A stretch of DNA of 64,000 bases from CAVVAH01 sp963746175 (GCA_963746175.1 CAVVAH010000004.1:434001-498000), one strand, 5' to 3'; numbered from the stretch's first letter, positions 41,807-51,007 are shown. The notes: generated by a model not told the origin, from the sequence alone. Numbers and translations are program-made.

Positions 41807-44250
41807 GACGAGGCACCTCCCGGCACGACGGACGCGTCGGACCTGGCCAGCCGGACCACGGCGCCGTGCCCGGCGCGCAGCGCGCTGCGGACCGGCGCGC
41901 CGGTGGCGTTGGTGGGCAGCCACACGACACCGTCGGGCATCTCGGTGACGACCACCGGGGCGGTGACCTCTCCGGCGTCGGTGGCCACGGTGACCCGGTC
42001 ACCGTCGGCGACGTCGAGGCCGGTGGCGGTCGCCGCCGAGAGGCGCGCCACGACGTCGCGCGCCGTGCCGGCGAGGTACGGCTCGCCGTCCTGCATCCGG
42101 CCGGCGTCGAGCAGCTGCGTCCACGTCGCGAGCACGGCCTCGCCGGCGGCCACCGGCGGCGGCGTGGCGGGGACGACCGAGGCGAACGCGGCCCGGTCGC
42201 CGTCCCAGAGGCCGACCTCCTCGATCTCCCGGCGGGCCGCTGGGACGTCGGGCAGGCCGAGGTCGACACCCATCGCGTCCGCCAGCACGTGCAGGACACG
42301 GACGTCCGGCATGGCGTTGGTGCCACGCAGCACGGCGTCGAAGGGCCGGTAGCGGCCCTCCCAGTCGACGAACGTCCCGGCCTTCTCGACGGCGGCCGCC
42401 ACCGGCAGCACCACGTCGGCCCGCTCGGTCACCGCCGACTCGCGCAGCTCGAGGCTGACGACGAACGGCGCGGCATCGATCGCGGCGAGCGCCGCGGTCG
42501 GGTCGGGCAGGTCGTGCGGGTCGACGCCACCCACGAGCAGCGCCCGGACCTCGCCGGTGTGCACGCCGGCGAGGATCGCCGACGTGTCGCGGCCGTCGCC
42601 GGCGGGCAGGTGGTCGAGGCCCCAGGCCGTCGCGGCGTCGACGCGGGCTGCGGGGTCGTCGACGGGACGGCCGCCGGGCAGCAGGTTCGGGACCGCACCG
42701 GCCTCGAGCGCCCCGCGCTCACCGGCGCGACGCGGGACCCACTCGAGGCCCGAGCTGGTGGCGTCGGCCAGTGCCGCCACCGTCGAGAGCGCACCGGGAA
42801 TCGCAGCCATCCGCTCGCCGACCAGGATCACGGCGCCGTCGGCCGAGAGCGCCGCGGCCGCGTCGCGGACCTCGTCGTCGCCGCGCCGGAGGGCGTCGAG
42901 CACCTCGGCCTCGGACCCGGGGGCCGCGCTGAGCAGCGTCCCCGACAGCTTGCCGAGACCCCGGCTCGCGAACGGGGCGACCGAGAACACCCGGAGGCCC
43001 TTGCGGGCCGCCTTGCGCAGGCGCAGGAACAGGATGGGCGACTCGTCCTCGGGCTCCAGCCCGACGAGCAGCACGGTCGAGGCCTGCTCGAGGTCGTCGT
43101 AGGTGACACCGAGGCCGTAGCCCGCGACGTGGGCGGCGAGGAACGACGCCTCCTCGGCGGAGTGCGGGCGGGCCCGGAAGTCGACGTCGTTGGTGCCGAG
43201 CGCGACGCGGGCGAGCTTCGCGTAGCCGTACGCGTCCTCGACCGTGGCACGTCCGCCGACCAGGACGCCGGTGGCGCCCTTGGCGGCGGCCAGCCCCCGG
43301 GCCGCGATGTCGAGCGCCTCGGCCCACGACGTCGGGACGAGCGTGCCGTCCTCGTCGCGGACCAGCGGAGACGTGAGGCGGTCCTGCGCGGTGGCGTACT
43401 GGAAGGCCCAGCGGCCCTTGTCGCAGTTCCACTCCTCGTTGACCGCCGGGTCGTCGCCGGCCAGCCGGCGCAGGACCTTGCCCCGCCGGTGGTCGGTGCG
43501 GATCGCGCAGCCGGACGCGCAGTGCTCGCAGACACCCGGGGACGACACCAGGTCGAACGGCCGCGAGCGGAACCGGTAGGCCGCACCGGTGAGCGCACCG
43601 ACCGGGCAGATCTGCACGGTGTTGCCGGAGAAGTACGACTGGAACGGCTCTGCCTCGTAGATGCCGACCTGCTGCAGGGCCCCGCGCTCGAGCATCTCGA
43701 TGAACGGGTCGCCGGCCACCTGCTGCGAGAAGCGGGTGCAGCGGGCGCAGAGGACGCAGCGCTCACGGTCCAGCAGCACCTGGGAGGAGATGTTGATCGG
43801 CTTGGGATAGGTGCGCTTGACGTCCTCGAAGCGCGACTCGGCCCGGCCGTTGCTCATGGCCTGGTTCTGCAGCGGGCACTCGCCGCCCTTGTCGCAGACC
43901 GGGCAGTCGAGCGGGTGGTTGATGAGCAGCAGCTCCATCACGCCCTGCTGCGCCTTGTCGGCGACCGGCGAGGTGAGCTGGGTCTTGACGACCATGCCGT
44001 CGGTGACGGTCGTGGTGCACGACGCGAGCGGCTTCGGCTGACCCTGCACCTCCACGAGGCACTGGCGGCAGGCGCCGACCGGGTCGAGCAACGGGTGGTC
44101 GCAGAACCGCGGCACCTGGATGCCGATCAGCTCGGCCGCCCGGATGACCAGCGTGCCCTTGGGCACCTGGAGCTCGAACCCGTCGATGGTGACGCTGACC
44201 AGGTCGTCGCGCTTCTGGACCTCGGCGCCGGTCCCGGCAGTGACCGTCAT
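41803..44250 (-). CDS. nuoG: NADH-quinone oxidoreductase subunit G (Fe-S, molybdopterin-like fold)
   Basis: 815 residues. [2Fe-2S] N1b site (RFCDHPLLDPVGACRQCLVEV), His-Cys3 and [4Fe-4S] sites (HPLDCPVCDKGGECPLQ, CVLCARCTRF), then CEHCASGCAIRTDHRRGKVLR at the start of the molybdopterin-oxidoreductase-like domain (about 250-700) and a C-terminal molybdopterin-dinucleotide-binding-like beta-barrel (DVADGDRVTVATDAGEV). Part of the NADH-oxidising arm that has no counterpart in the second nuo cluster. ATG at 44250 overlaps the nuoF stop. Confidence 0.96.
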   Translation of the reverse strand: MTVTAGTGAEVQKRDDLVSVTIDGFELQVPKGTLVIRAAELIGIQVPRFCDHPLLDPVGACRQCLVEVQGQPKPLASCTTTVTDGMVVKTQLTSPVADKAQQGVMELLLINHPLDCPVCDKGGECPLQNQAMSNGRAESRFEDVKRTYPKPINISSQVLLDRERCVLCARCTRFSQQVAGDPFIEMLERGALQQVGIYEAEPFQSYFSGNTVQICPVGALTGAAYRFRSRPFDLVSSPGVCEHCASGCAIRTDHRRGKVLRRLAGDDPAVNEEWNCDKGRWAFQYATAQDRLTSPLVRDEDGTLVPTSWAEALDIAARGLAAAKGATGVLVGGRATVEDAYGYAKLARVALGTNDVDFRARPHSAEEASFLAAHVAGYGLGVTYDDLEQASTVLLVGLEPEDESPILFLRLRKAARKGLRVFSVAPFASRGLGKLSGTLLSAAPGSEAEVLDALRRGDDEVRDAAAALSADGAVILVGERMAAIPGALSTVAALADATSSGLEWVPRRAGERGALEAGAVPNLLPGGRPVDDPAARVDAATAWGLDHLPAGDGRDTSAILAGVHTGEVRALLVGGVDPHDLPDPTAALAAIDAAPFVVSLELRESAVTERADVVLPVAAAVEKAGTFVDWEGRYRPFDAVLRGTNAMPDVRVLHVLADAMGVDLGLPDVPAARREIEEVGLWDGDRAAFASVVPATPPPVAAGEAVLATWTQLLDAGRMQDGEPYLAGTARDVVARLSAATATGLDVADGDRVTVATDAGEVTAPVVVTEMPDGVVWLPTNATGAPVRSALRAGHGAVVRLARSDASVVPGGASS

Positions 44251-45620
44251 CGGGTCCTTCCTCCTGCAGACGAACCGTCCACCGCGGACGACGCGAACAG
44301 CGTCGAGGCGGCCGGGTCGAACGGGCAACCGCGCTGCTCGAAGTGCGCCAGGTACTCGTCCTTGAAGTACTGGATGGACGAGGTGATCGGGCTGACCGCA
44401 CCGTCGCCCAGGGCGCAGAACGACCGGCCGAGGATGTTGTCCGAGATGTCCAGCAGCTTCTCGAGGTCCTCGTCGCTGCCGTCGCCGTTCTCGAGCCGGC
44501 GCAGGATCTGCACGAGCCAGAAGGTCCCCTCGCGGCACGGTGTGCACTTGCCGCACGACTCGTGGGCGTAGAACTCGGTCCAGCGCAGCACCGCGCGGAC
44601 GACGCACGTCGTCTCGTCGAAGACCTGCAGCGCCTTGGTGCCCAGCATCGACTTCGCCGACGCGATGCCCTCGTACGACAGGGGCACGTCGAGGTGCTCG
44701 TCGGTGAGCAGCGGGGTCGACGAGCCGCCGGGCGTCCAGAACTTCAGCCGGTGGCCGTCGCGGACGCCACCGGACAGGTCCAGCAGCTCGCGCAGCGTGA
44801 TGCCCATCGGCGCCTCGTACTGCCCGGGCCGGTTCACGTGCCCGGACAGGGAGTAGAGCGTCATGCCCTTGGAGCGCCACTTGGGCTTGTCCTGGTCGGC
44901 CACGTCGTCACCGGCCTCGGTGCCCATGGCGAAGAACCACTCGGCGCCGTTGCGCAGGATCGACGGGACGCTGGCGATCGACTCGACGTTGTTGATGACG
45001 GTCGGTGACGCGTAGAGGCCGGCGATGGCCGGGAACGGAGGTCGCAGCCGCGGCTGGCCCCGGCGGCCCTCCAGCGAGTCGAGCAGCGCCGTCTCCTCGC
45101 CGCAGATGTACGCACCGGCGCCCGCGTGCACGGTGATCTCGAGGTCGTAGCCGGAGCCGAGGACGTCCGTGCCCGCGTAGCCCGCCTCGTACGCCTCGGC
45201 CACCGCGGCCTGCAGCCGGCGCAGCACGTGCACGACCTCGCCGCGGACGTAGATGAAGGCGTGCGCCGCGCGGATGGCGTAGGACGCGATGACGACGCCC
45301 TCCACCAGCTCGTGCGGGTTGGCCATCATGAACGGGATGTCCTTGCAGGTGCCCGGCTCGGACTCGTCGGCGTTGACCACGAGGTAGACCGGCTTGTCGC
45401 CGCCCTGCGGGATGAAGCCCCACTTGGCGCCGGTCGGGAAGCCTGCGCCGCCGCGACCGCGCAGCTCGGACTTCTTGACCAGCGCCGTGACCGCCTCCGG
45501 CGTCATGGCGAGCGCCTTCTTGAGCCCGGCATAGCCGTCGTGGTCCTCGTAGACGGCGCGGGTCCACGACTCGTCGACGTCCCAGGTCCGGCTCAGGACA
45601 GGTGTCAGCTCGATGCTCAT
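44247..45620 (-). CDS. nuoF: NADH-quinone oxidoreductase subunit F (NADH/FMN/[4Fe-4S])
   Basis: 457 residues. NADH and FMN sites GRGGAGFPTGAKWGF and GAGAYICGEETALLDSLEG; cluster N3 ligands in ESCGKCTPCREG and RSFCALGDGA. This is the NADH dehydrogenase subunit proper. ATG at 45620 lies four bases downstream of the nuoE stop. The final 25 residues are low complexity (STLFASSAVDGSSAGGRTR). Confidence 0.96.
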   Translation of the reverse strand: MSIELTPVLSRTWDVDESWTRAVYEDHDGYAGLKKALAMTPEAVTALVKKSELRGRGGAGFPTGAKWGFIPQGGDKPVYLVVNADESEPGTCKDIPFMMANPHELVEGVVIASYAIRAAHAFIYVRGEVVHVLRRLQAAVAEAYEAGYAGTDVLGSGYDLEITVHAGAGAYICGEETALLDSLEGRRGQPRLRPPFPAIAGLYASPTVINNVESIASVPSILRNGAEWFFAMGTEAGDDVADQDKPKWRSKGMTLYSLSGHVNRPGQYEAPMGITLRELLDLSGGVRDGHRLKFWTPGGSSTPLLTDEHLDVPLSYEGIASAKSMLGTKALQVFDETTCVVRAVLRWTEFYAHESCGKCTPCREGTFWLVQILRRLENGDGSDEDLEKLLDISDNILGRSFCALGDGAVSPITSSIQYFKDEYLAHFEQRGCPFDPAASTLFASSAVDGSSAGGRTR

Positions 45621-45624
45621 TCGG

Positions 45625-46482
45625 CTACTCACCGTCCTTCTGGTCCGCGTTGCCCGCGGGCGTGACGTTGGCGGCGTCGGACTCGGCGGTCGCCTGGGGC
45701 GCGTCGTGGGCGCTGCTCTGGTCCGTCGCGGCCGGTGTCCTGGGTGTCTTCGGGGCCGACTTCTTCGCGGCGCGCTTCCGCGGGGCCGGCTTCTCATCGT
45801 CCTCAGCCTTTCGCCGTTTGCCGGCGTTCTGCTGCTCGCGGTAGATCTCCAGCCCAGCCAGGGTCGCCGGTCCCGCGGCCGGGCCCTCGCCGGCCCGTCC
45901 GTCGGGGAAGCCGGCCAGCACCCGCGACACCTGCTTGAAGGTGCACAGCGACGCGCCGCGTGTCGGCGTCGGCAGGTCGCCGGACCGGAGGTCGTCGACG
46001 AGCCCGACCGCGGACTCCGGGGTCTGGTTGTCGAAGAACTCCCAGTTGACCATCATCACCGGGGCGTAGTCGCAGGCCGCGTTGCACTCGAGGTGCTCGA
46101 GGGTGACGACGCCGTCGTCCGTCGTCTCGTCGTGCCCGATGCCGAGGTGGTCCTTGAGGGTGGCGAAGATCTGGTCGCCGCCCATGATCGCGCAGAGCGT
46201 GTTGGTGCAGACGCCCACGGTGTAGTCACCGTTGGGCCGGCGCTTGTACTGCGTGTAGAACGTCGCGACCGCGGCGACCTCGGCTGCCGTCAGGTCGAGC
46301 CGCGCGGCGCAGAACTCGATGCCGTGCGGGCTGACGTACCCCTCCTCCGACTGCACGAGGTGCAGCATCGGCAGCAGCGCGGAACGCGCGCGCGGGTAGC
46401 GGCCGATGATCTCCTCGGCGTCGGCCACGAGGCGCGCCAGGGTGTCCGCGTCGAAGGCGGTGCGGGTCACGGACTCCGTCAT
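45625..46482 (-). CDS. nuoE: NADH-quinone oxidoreductase subunit E ([2Fe-2S]) with low-complexity tail
   Basis: 285 residues. Thioredoxin-like domain with N1a ligands in VGVCTNTLCAIMGG and HLECNAACDYAPVMMVN. The last 64 residues (45628-45819) are a Lys/Ala/Pro-rich, then Ala/Asp-rich disordered tail (KRRKAEDDEKPAPRKRAAKK) that standard NuoE lacks. ATG at 46482 overlaps the nuoD stop (ATGA). Confidence 0.95.
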   Translation of the reverse strand: MTESVTRTAFDADTLARLVADAEEIIGRYPRARSALLPMLHLVQSEEGYVSPHGIEFCAARLDLTAAEVAAVATFYTQYKRRPNGDYTVGVCTNTLCAIMGGDQIFATLKDHLGIGHDETTDDGVVTLEHLECNAACDYAPVMMVNWEFFDNQTPESAVGLVDDLRSGDLPTPTRGASLCTFKQVSRVLAGFPDGRAGEGPAAGPATLAGLEIYREQQNAGKRRKAEDDEKPAPRKRAAKKSAPKTPRTPAATDQSSAHDAPQATAESDAANVTPAGNADQKDGE

Positions 46483-47828
46483 CTGTCCACGCCCCCCATG
46501 ACCGGGTCGATCGACGCGATGGCGGCGATCACGTCGGCGACCATGCTGCCCTCGGACATCGCCGGGGCGGACTGCAGGTTGTTGAACGACGGGTCGCGGA
46601 AGTGCACGCGGTACGGGCGGGTGCCCCCGTCGCTCACGAGGTGCACGCCGAGCTCGCCGCGCGGGGACTCGATCGCGGAGTAGACCTGTCCGGCCGGGAC
46701 GCGGAAGCCCTCCGTCACCAGCTTGAAGTGGTGGATGAGCGCCTCCATCGAGGTCCCCATGATGGTGCGGATGTGGTCGAGGGAGTTGCCGAGCCCGTCG
46801 CCACCGAGGGCGAGCTGCGCCGGCCACGCGATCTTCTTGTCCGCGATCATCACCGGGCCGGGCTGCAGCCGGTCGATGCACTGCTCGACGATCTTCAGCG
46901 ACTCCTGCATCTCGCGCATCCGGATCAGGAAGCGGCCGTAGGCGTCGCACGTGGTCTCGGTCACCACGTCGAAGTCGTAGGTCTCGTAGCCGGCGTACGG
47001 CTGCGACTTGCGGAGGTCGTGGGGCAGGCCGGTGGCACGCAGGATCGGTCCGGTGATGCCGAGCGCCATGCAGCCGGTGAGGTCGAGGTAGCCGACGCCG
47101 ACGGTGCGCTCCATCCAGATCTTGTTGCCGATGAGCAGCTTCTCGGTGTCGGAGAGTCGCTTGGGCAGCAGGCTGAGCAGGTCGCGGATCCGGTCGACCG
47201 CGCCGGGCGGGAGGTCCTGCGAGACGCCTCCGGGGCGGATGTACGCGTGGTTCATCCGCAGGCCGGTGACCATCTCGAAGATGTCGAGGATCAGCTCGCG
47301 CTCGCGGAAGCCGAACGTCATCGCGGTGAGAGCGCCCAGCTCCATGCCCCCGGTCGCGATGGCGACCAGGTGGGAGGAGATCCGGTTGAGCTCCATCATC
47401 ATCACGCGGATGACGTTGGCCCGCTCGGGGATCTGGTCCTCGATGTCGAGCAGCCGCTCGACGCCGCGCACGTAGGCGTACTCGTTGTACAGCGGCGCGA
47501 GGTAGTCCATCCGCGTGACGAACGTGACGCCCTGCGTCCAGGTGCGGAACTCGCAGTTCTTCTCGATGCCGGTGTGCAGGTAGCCGATGCCGAGCCGGCA
47601 CTCGGTGACGGTCTCTCCCTCGAGCTCGAGGATGAGCCGGAGCACGCCGTGCGTGGACGGGTGCTGCGGACCCATGTTGACGACGATCCGCTCCTCGGCG
47701 GTCTCGCCGAGGCCCTGCGTCAGGGTGTCCCAGTCCTGGCCGGTCACCGTGTAGACGGTGCCCTCGGTGGTCTCGCGCGCCGTCGACGTCGAGTCGGTGA
47801 AGGCGCCGCTGGTCTCGGGGCCGGTCAC
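46479..47828 (-). CDS. nuoD: NADH-quinone oxidoreductase subunit D
   Basis: 449 residues, 49-kDa subunit lining the quinone site. MGPQHPSTHGVLRLILELEGE, IGYLHTGIEKNCEFRTW, TRMDYLAPLYNEYAYV and the C-terminal DPVMGGVDR are intact. The N-terminal 35 residues (Thr/Ser-rich) precede the core. GTG at 47828 overlaps the nuoC stop. It is the only nuoD in the window, so it would have to serve the second cluster too if that cluster makes a normal Q-module. Confidence 0.96.
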   Translation of the reverse strand: MTGPETSGAFTDSTSTARETTEGTVYTVTGQDWDTLTQGLGETAEERIVVNMGPQHPSTHGVLRLILELEGETVTECRLGIGYLHTGIEKNCEFRTWTQGVTFVTRMDYLAPLYNEYAYVRGVERLLDIEDQIPERANVIRVMMMELNRISSHLVAIATGGMELGALTAMTFGFRERELILDIFEMVTGLRMNHAYIRPGGVSQDLPPGAVDRIRDLLSLLPKRLSDTEKLLIGNKIWMERTVGVGYLDLTGCMALGITGPILRATGLPHDLRKSQPYAGYETYDFDVVTETTCDAYGRFLIRMREMQESLKIVEQCIDRLQPGPVMIADKKIAWPAQLALGGDGLGNSLDHIRTIMGTSMEALIHHFKLVTEGFRVPAGQVYSAIESPRGELGVHLVSDGGTRPYRVHFRDPSFNNLQSAPAMSEGSMVADVIAAIASIDPVMGGVDR

Positions 47829-48553
47829 GAGTAGCTCCTCCGCTCGTCGGGCGGTGGGATCTGGGCGCCCTTGTACTCGACCGGGATGCCGCCCAGCGGG
47901 TAGTCCTTGCGCTGCGGGTGGCCGGGCCAGTCGTCCGGCATCTCGATCCGGGTGAGCCCCGGGTGGCCGTCGAAGACGATGCCGAAGAAGTCGAAGGTCT
48001 CGCGCTCGTGCCAGTCGTTGCCCGGGTAGAGCGAGGTGATCGACGGGATGTGCGGGTCGGCGTCGGGGCAGGTGACCTCGACGCGGACCCGCCGGTTGTG
48101 GGTCACCGACATGAAGGGGTAGACGGCGTGCAGCTCGCGGCCGGTCTCGTGCGGGTAGTGCACGCCGCTGACACCCATGCACATCTCGAACCGGAGACCC
48201 GGGTCGTCGCGCAGCGCACGGGCGAACTCGACCAGGTCCTCACGGCGCACGTGGAAGGTGATCTCGCCGCGCTCGACGACGACCTTCTCCACCGCCGTGC
48301 CGTACGCCGGGACCAGCGACTCGAGACGGTCGGCCAGGTCGTCGAAGTCGCCGCCGTACGGCCGCGGGCTGGCGCCGGGGAGCTCGACGGGACGGACCAG
48401 GCCGCCGTAGCCACTGGTGTCACCGGTGCCGTGCGCGCCGAACATCCCGTGCCGGACCTCGACGGTCTCGCCCGGCCCGTCCGGGGCGCGGACGACGTCC
48501 TCGTCGGCCGGCGACTTGTCGATGATCGCTTTCCTGGCGTCGATCTCACTCAA
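47825..48553 (-). CDS. nuoC: NADH-quinone oxidoreductase subunit C (TTG start)
   Basis: 242 residues if it starts at the TTG at 48553, which gives a four-base TTGA overlap with the nuoB stop and an upstream GAAGGG ribosome site. No ATG or GTG is available at the expected place. The core has FEMCMGVSGVHYPHE, LYPGNDWHERETFDFFGIVFDGHPGLTRIEMPDDW and HPQRKDYPLGGIPVEYKGA. The N-terminal 60 residues are polar and poorly conserved, so the start is less certain than the identity. Confidence 0.92.
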   Translation of the reverse strand: MSEIDARKAIIDKSPADEDVVRAPDGPGETVEVRHGMFGAHGTGDTSGYGGLVRPVELPGASPRPYGGDFDDLADRLESLVPAYGTAVEKVVVERGEITFHVRREDLVEFARALRDDPGLRFEMCMGVSGVHYPHETGRELHAVYPFMSVTHNRRVRVEVTCPDADPHIPSITSLYPGNDWHERETFDFFGIVFDGHPGLTRIEMPDDWPGHPQRKDYPLGGIPVEYKGAQIPPPDERRSYS

Positions 48554-49104
48554 CGGAGCAGACCCTTCATCTGCGCGGTGGGCTTGGACTCCAGCGCCGC
48601 GACCTCGGCCGCGCGGGCGGCCTTCTCGCGGTTGACGCCGAGCGGCGCGGAGCCGATCTGCTCGTGCAGCTTGAGGATCGCGTCCATCAGCATCTCCGGC
48701 CGCGGCGGGCAGCCGGGCAGGTAGATGTCGACGGGCACGACGTGGTCGACGCCCTGGACGATCGCGTAGTTGTTGAACATGCCGCCGCTGGAGGCGCAGA
48801 CGCCCATCGACAGCACCCACTTGGGGTTGGGCATCTGGTCGTAGATCTGGCGCAGCACCGGGGCCATCTTCTGGCTGACCCGGCCGGCCACGATCATGAG
48901 GTCGGCCTGCCGCGGGGAGGCGCGGAAGACCTCCATGCCGAAGCGCGCGAGGTCGTAGCGCGGCGTGCCGACGGCCATCATCTCGATCGCGCAGCACGCC
49001 AGGCCGAACGTCGCCGGCCAGAGCGAGCCCTTGCGCATGTAGCCGGCGAGCTTCTCGACGCTGCTGAGCAGGATGCCGCTGGGGAGCTTCTCCTCGATGC
49101 CCAT
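48550..49104 (-). CDS. nuoB: NADH-quinone oxidoreductase subunit B ([4Fe-4S] N2)
   Basis: 184 residues. N2 ligands in FGLACCAIEM, MGVCASSGG and YLPGCPPRPE. C-terminal tail GVNREKAARAAEVAALESKPTA differs from that of NuoB2. ATG at 49104 has a GGGAGG ribosome site. 37 bases downstream of nuoA. Confidence 0.96.
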   Translation of the reverse strand: MGIEEKLPSGILLSSVEKLAGYMRKGSLWPATFGLACCAIEMMAVGTPRYDLARFGMEVFRASPRQADLMIVAGRVSQKMAPVLRQIYDQMPNPKWVLSMGVCASSGGMFNNYAIVQGVDHVVPVDIYLPGCPPRPEMLMDAILKLHEQIGSAPLGVNREKAARAAEVAALESKPTAQMKGLLR

Positions 49105-49141
49105 CAGGCGGCCACCTCCCTCGTGACGGTGTGCACGGCGG

Positions 49142-49510
49142 TCAGTCCCACTCGAGCCCGCCGCGGCGCCAGACGTAGGCGTAGGCGGCGAGCAGCGTGA
49201 GGATGAACAGGACCATCTCGACCAGGCCGAAGATGCCGAGCGAGTCGAACGCGACCGCCCACGGGTAGAGGAACACGATCTCGATGTCGAAGACGATGAA
49301 GAGCATCGCGGTCAGGTAGTACTTCACCGGGAAGCGCCCGCCGCCGACGGGCTGCGGCGTGGGCTCGATGCCGCACTCGTACGCGTCCAGCTTGGCCCGG
49401 TTGAACCGGCGCGGGCCGGTGAGGTGGCCGGCCGTGATGGAGAACGCCGCGAAGCCGAAGGAGAGTGCGCCGAGGACGAGGATCGGGGCATAGGAATGCA
49501 CTGCGGTCAC
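49142..49510 (-). CDS. nuoA: NADH-quinone oxidoreductase subunit A
   Basis: 122 residues, three helices, with YECGIEPTPQPVGGGRFPVKYYLTAMLFIVFDIEIVFLYPWA, the conserved Cys/acidic loop. First gene of nuoA-N. GTG at 49510 has a GAAGGGGA ribosome site; a GTG six codons upstream lacks one. A promoter-like pair lies at 49572-49601. Confidence 0.95.
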   Translation of the reverse strand: MTAVHSYAPILVLGALSFGFAAFSITAGHLTGPRRFNRAKLDAYECGIEPTPQPVGGGRFPVKYYLTAMLFIVFDIEIVFLYPWAVAFDSLGIFGLVEMVLFILTLLAAYAYVWRRGGLEWD

Positions 49511-49571
49511 TCCCCTTCTCGGTCGCACCCGGCACGCGGGACGGCTCGCCGGGCCTGCGCTACAACGTCAC

Positions 49572-49601
49572 ACCCTAGGGACGCCGCACCGGTCCGCCCA
49601 A
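49572..49601 (-). promoter_or_regulatory. Candidate nuoA promoter
   Basis: Read on the minus strand: TTGGGC (49601-49596), an 18-base spacer, then TAGGGT (49577-49572). This gives a leader of about 55 bases before the nuoA GTG. Weak -35, good -10. Confidence 0.35.
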
Positions 49602-49619
49602 CGCGGGCTCGACGGGCGG

Positions 49620-50894
49620 TCATGCGGCTGGTGCCAGCCGTGAGAGCGCGTTGACGATGCGGTCCATCGCGTCGCCGCCGCGCGGGTCGGTGAGGTTCGC
49701 CATCAGCTTGAGGACGAAGCGCATGAGGACCGGGTGCGGCAGGCCGTGGCGGGTCGCGAGCCGCATCACCCGGTCGTCGCCGATCGCCTTCACGAACATC
49801 CGGCCGACCGTGTAGTAGCCGCCGTAGACCTGCTTGAGGGTCTGGGGGTACGCCTGCAGCGCCCGCTCGCGGGAGTCGGCGGTCGGCCGGGCCAGCGCCT
49901 GCGCGATGACCTCGGCGGCGATCTCGCCGGACTCCATGGCGTAGGCGATCCCCTCGCCGTTGAAGGGGTTCACCATGCCGCCGGAGTCGCCCACGAGGAG
50001 CATCCCGTCGGCGTAGTGCGGCTGGCGGTTGAAACCCATCGGCAGGGCCGCGCCGCGCACCGGCTGGGTGCGGTTCTCGTCGCGGAAGCCCCACTCCTCG
50101 GGCGTCTGGTCCAGCCAGCGCTTGAGGAGGTCCTTGTAGTCGACCTTGCCCCAGGCGGTGCTGGTGTTGAGGATCCCCAGGCCGACGTTGCTCGTGCCGT
50201 CGCCGACCCCGAAGATCCAGCCGTAGCCGGGCAGCAGCCGCTCCTTGCCGTCGGACCCTCGGTCCCACAGCTCGAGCCAGGACTCCAGCCAGTCGTCGTC
50301 GTGCCGCGGGCTCGTGTAGTAGGTGCGGACGGCCACGCCCATCGGGCGGTCGTCGCGCTTGTGCAGCCCCATCGCGGTCGAGAGCCGGCTGGAGTTGCCG
50401 TCGGCCGCCACCACGAGCGGCGCCGAGAACGTCCGCTCGCCGGCCTCACCCTTCGTGGTGACGCCGGTGATGCGGCCGGCCTTGTCGAGCACCGGGCCGG
50501 TGACGGTGGTGTTCTCCCGGAGGACGGCGCCGGCCTTGACCGCCTGCTGCGCCAGCACGTCGTCGAAGTCGCTGCGCGGCCGGACCAGGCCGTACGACGG
50601 ATAGCTGGCGAGCTCCGGCCAGGCAAGCTCGAGCCGCATGCCGCCGCCGATGATGCGCAGGCCCTTGTTGTGCAGCCAGCCGGCCTCGGGTGACGTGTCG
50701 ACGCCCATCGCGACCAGCGCCTTGACGGCACGCGGCGTCAGGCCGTCGCCGCAGACCTTCTCGCGCGGGAAGGCCGCTTTCTCCAGCACCAGCACGTCGT
50801 GGCCGGCCCGGGCCAGGTGGTAGGCCGTGGCGGAGCCGGCAGGGCCGGCGCCGACGACGATGACGTCGGCGTCACGGGGCGCGGCGGACTGCAC
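49620..50894 (-). CDS. menJ: Geranylgeranyl reductase-family FAD oxidoreductase (MenJ-like menaquinone reductase)
   Basis: 424 residues. FAD site VIVVGAGPAGSATAYHLARAGHDVLVLEKA, then FPREKVCGDGLTPRAVKALVAMG, the family signature, and VLVGDSGGMVNPFNGEGIAYAMESGEIAAE. In mycobacteria the relative MenJ saturates one isoprene unit of menaquinone and sits with menG and a polyprenyl synthase; the same gene types surround this one, so that role is preferred over archaeal-type lipid reduction. GTG at 50894 has a GAAGGTGG ribosome site. A Rex-like operator lies 54 bases upstream. 109 bases separate it from nuoA. Confidence 0.88.
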   Translation of the reverse strand: MQSAAPRDADVIVVGAGPAGSATAYHLARAGHDVLVLEKAAFPREKVCGDGLTPRAVKALVAMGVDTSPEAGWLHNKGLRIIGGGMRLELAWPELASYPSYGLVRPRSDFDDVLAQQAVKAGAVLRENTTVTGPVLDKAGRITGVTTKGEAGERTFSAPLVVAADGNSSRLSTAMGLHKRDDRPMGVAVRTYYTSPRHDDDWLESWLELWDRGSDGKERLLPGYGWIFGVGDGTSNVGLGILNTSTAWGKVDYKDLLKRWLDQTPEEWGFRDENRTQPVRGAALPMGFNRQPHYADGMLLVGDSGGMVNPFNGEGIAYAMESGEIAAEVIAQALARPTADSRERALQAYPQTLKQVYGGYYTVGRMFVKAIGDDRVMRLATRHGLPHPVLMRFVLKLMANLTDPRGGDAMDRIVNALSRLAPAA

Positions 50895-50947
50895 GGAGGG
50901 CCACCTTCAGCGGGTCTGGGAGCGGTGTCGCGGGCGGGTCTGTGCGC

Positions 50948-50965
50948 TTGTGAAAACTTTCACGA
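50948..50965. promoter_or_regulatory. Rex-like operator upstream of menJ-nuo
   Basis: TTGTGAAAACTTTCACGA matches the actinobacterial Rex consensus TTGTGAANNNNTTCACAA at 13 of 14 fixed positions. A possible -10 (TAGACT, minus strand, 50987-50982) puts the transcript start about ten bases before it, so bound Rex would block transcription. Rex senses the NADH/NAD+ ratio and controls respiratory genes in Streptomyces. Confidence 0.6.
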
Positions 50966-51007
50966 GTGGTCGGGCGGCGTCAGTCTACGCATCCGTCCCG
51001 GCGAACG

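Noticed and set aside
41866..44571. 900-codon plus-strand frame opposite nuoG
   Set aside because: Shadow of nuoG/nuoF; composition rich in Arg, Asp, Gly and His with no recognisable motif.
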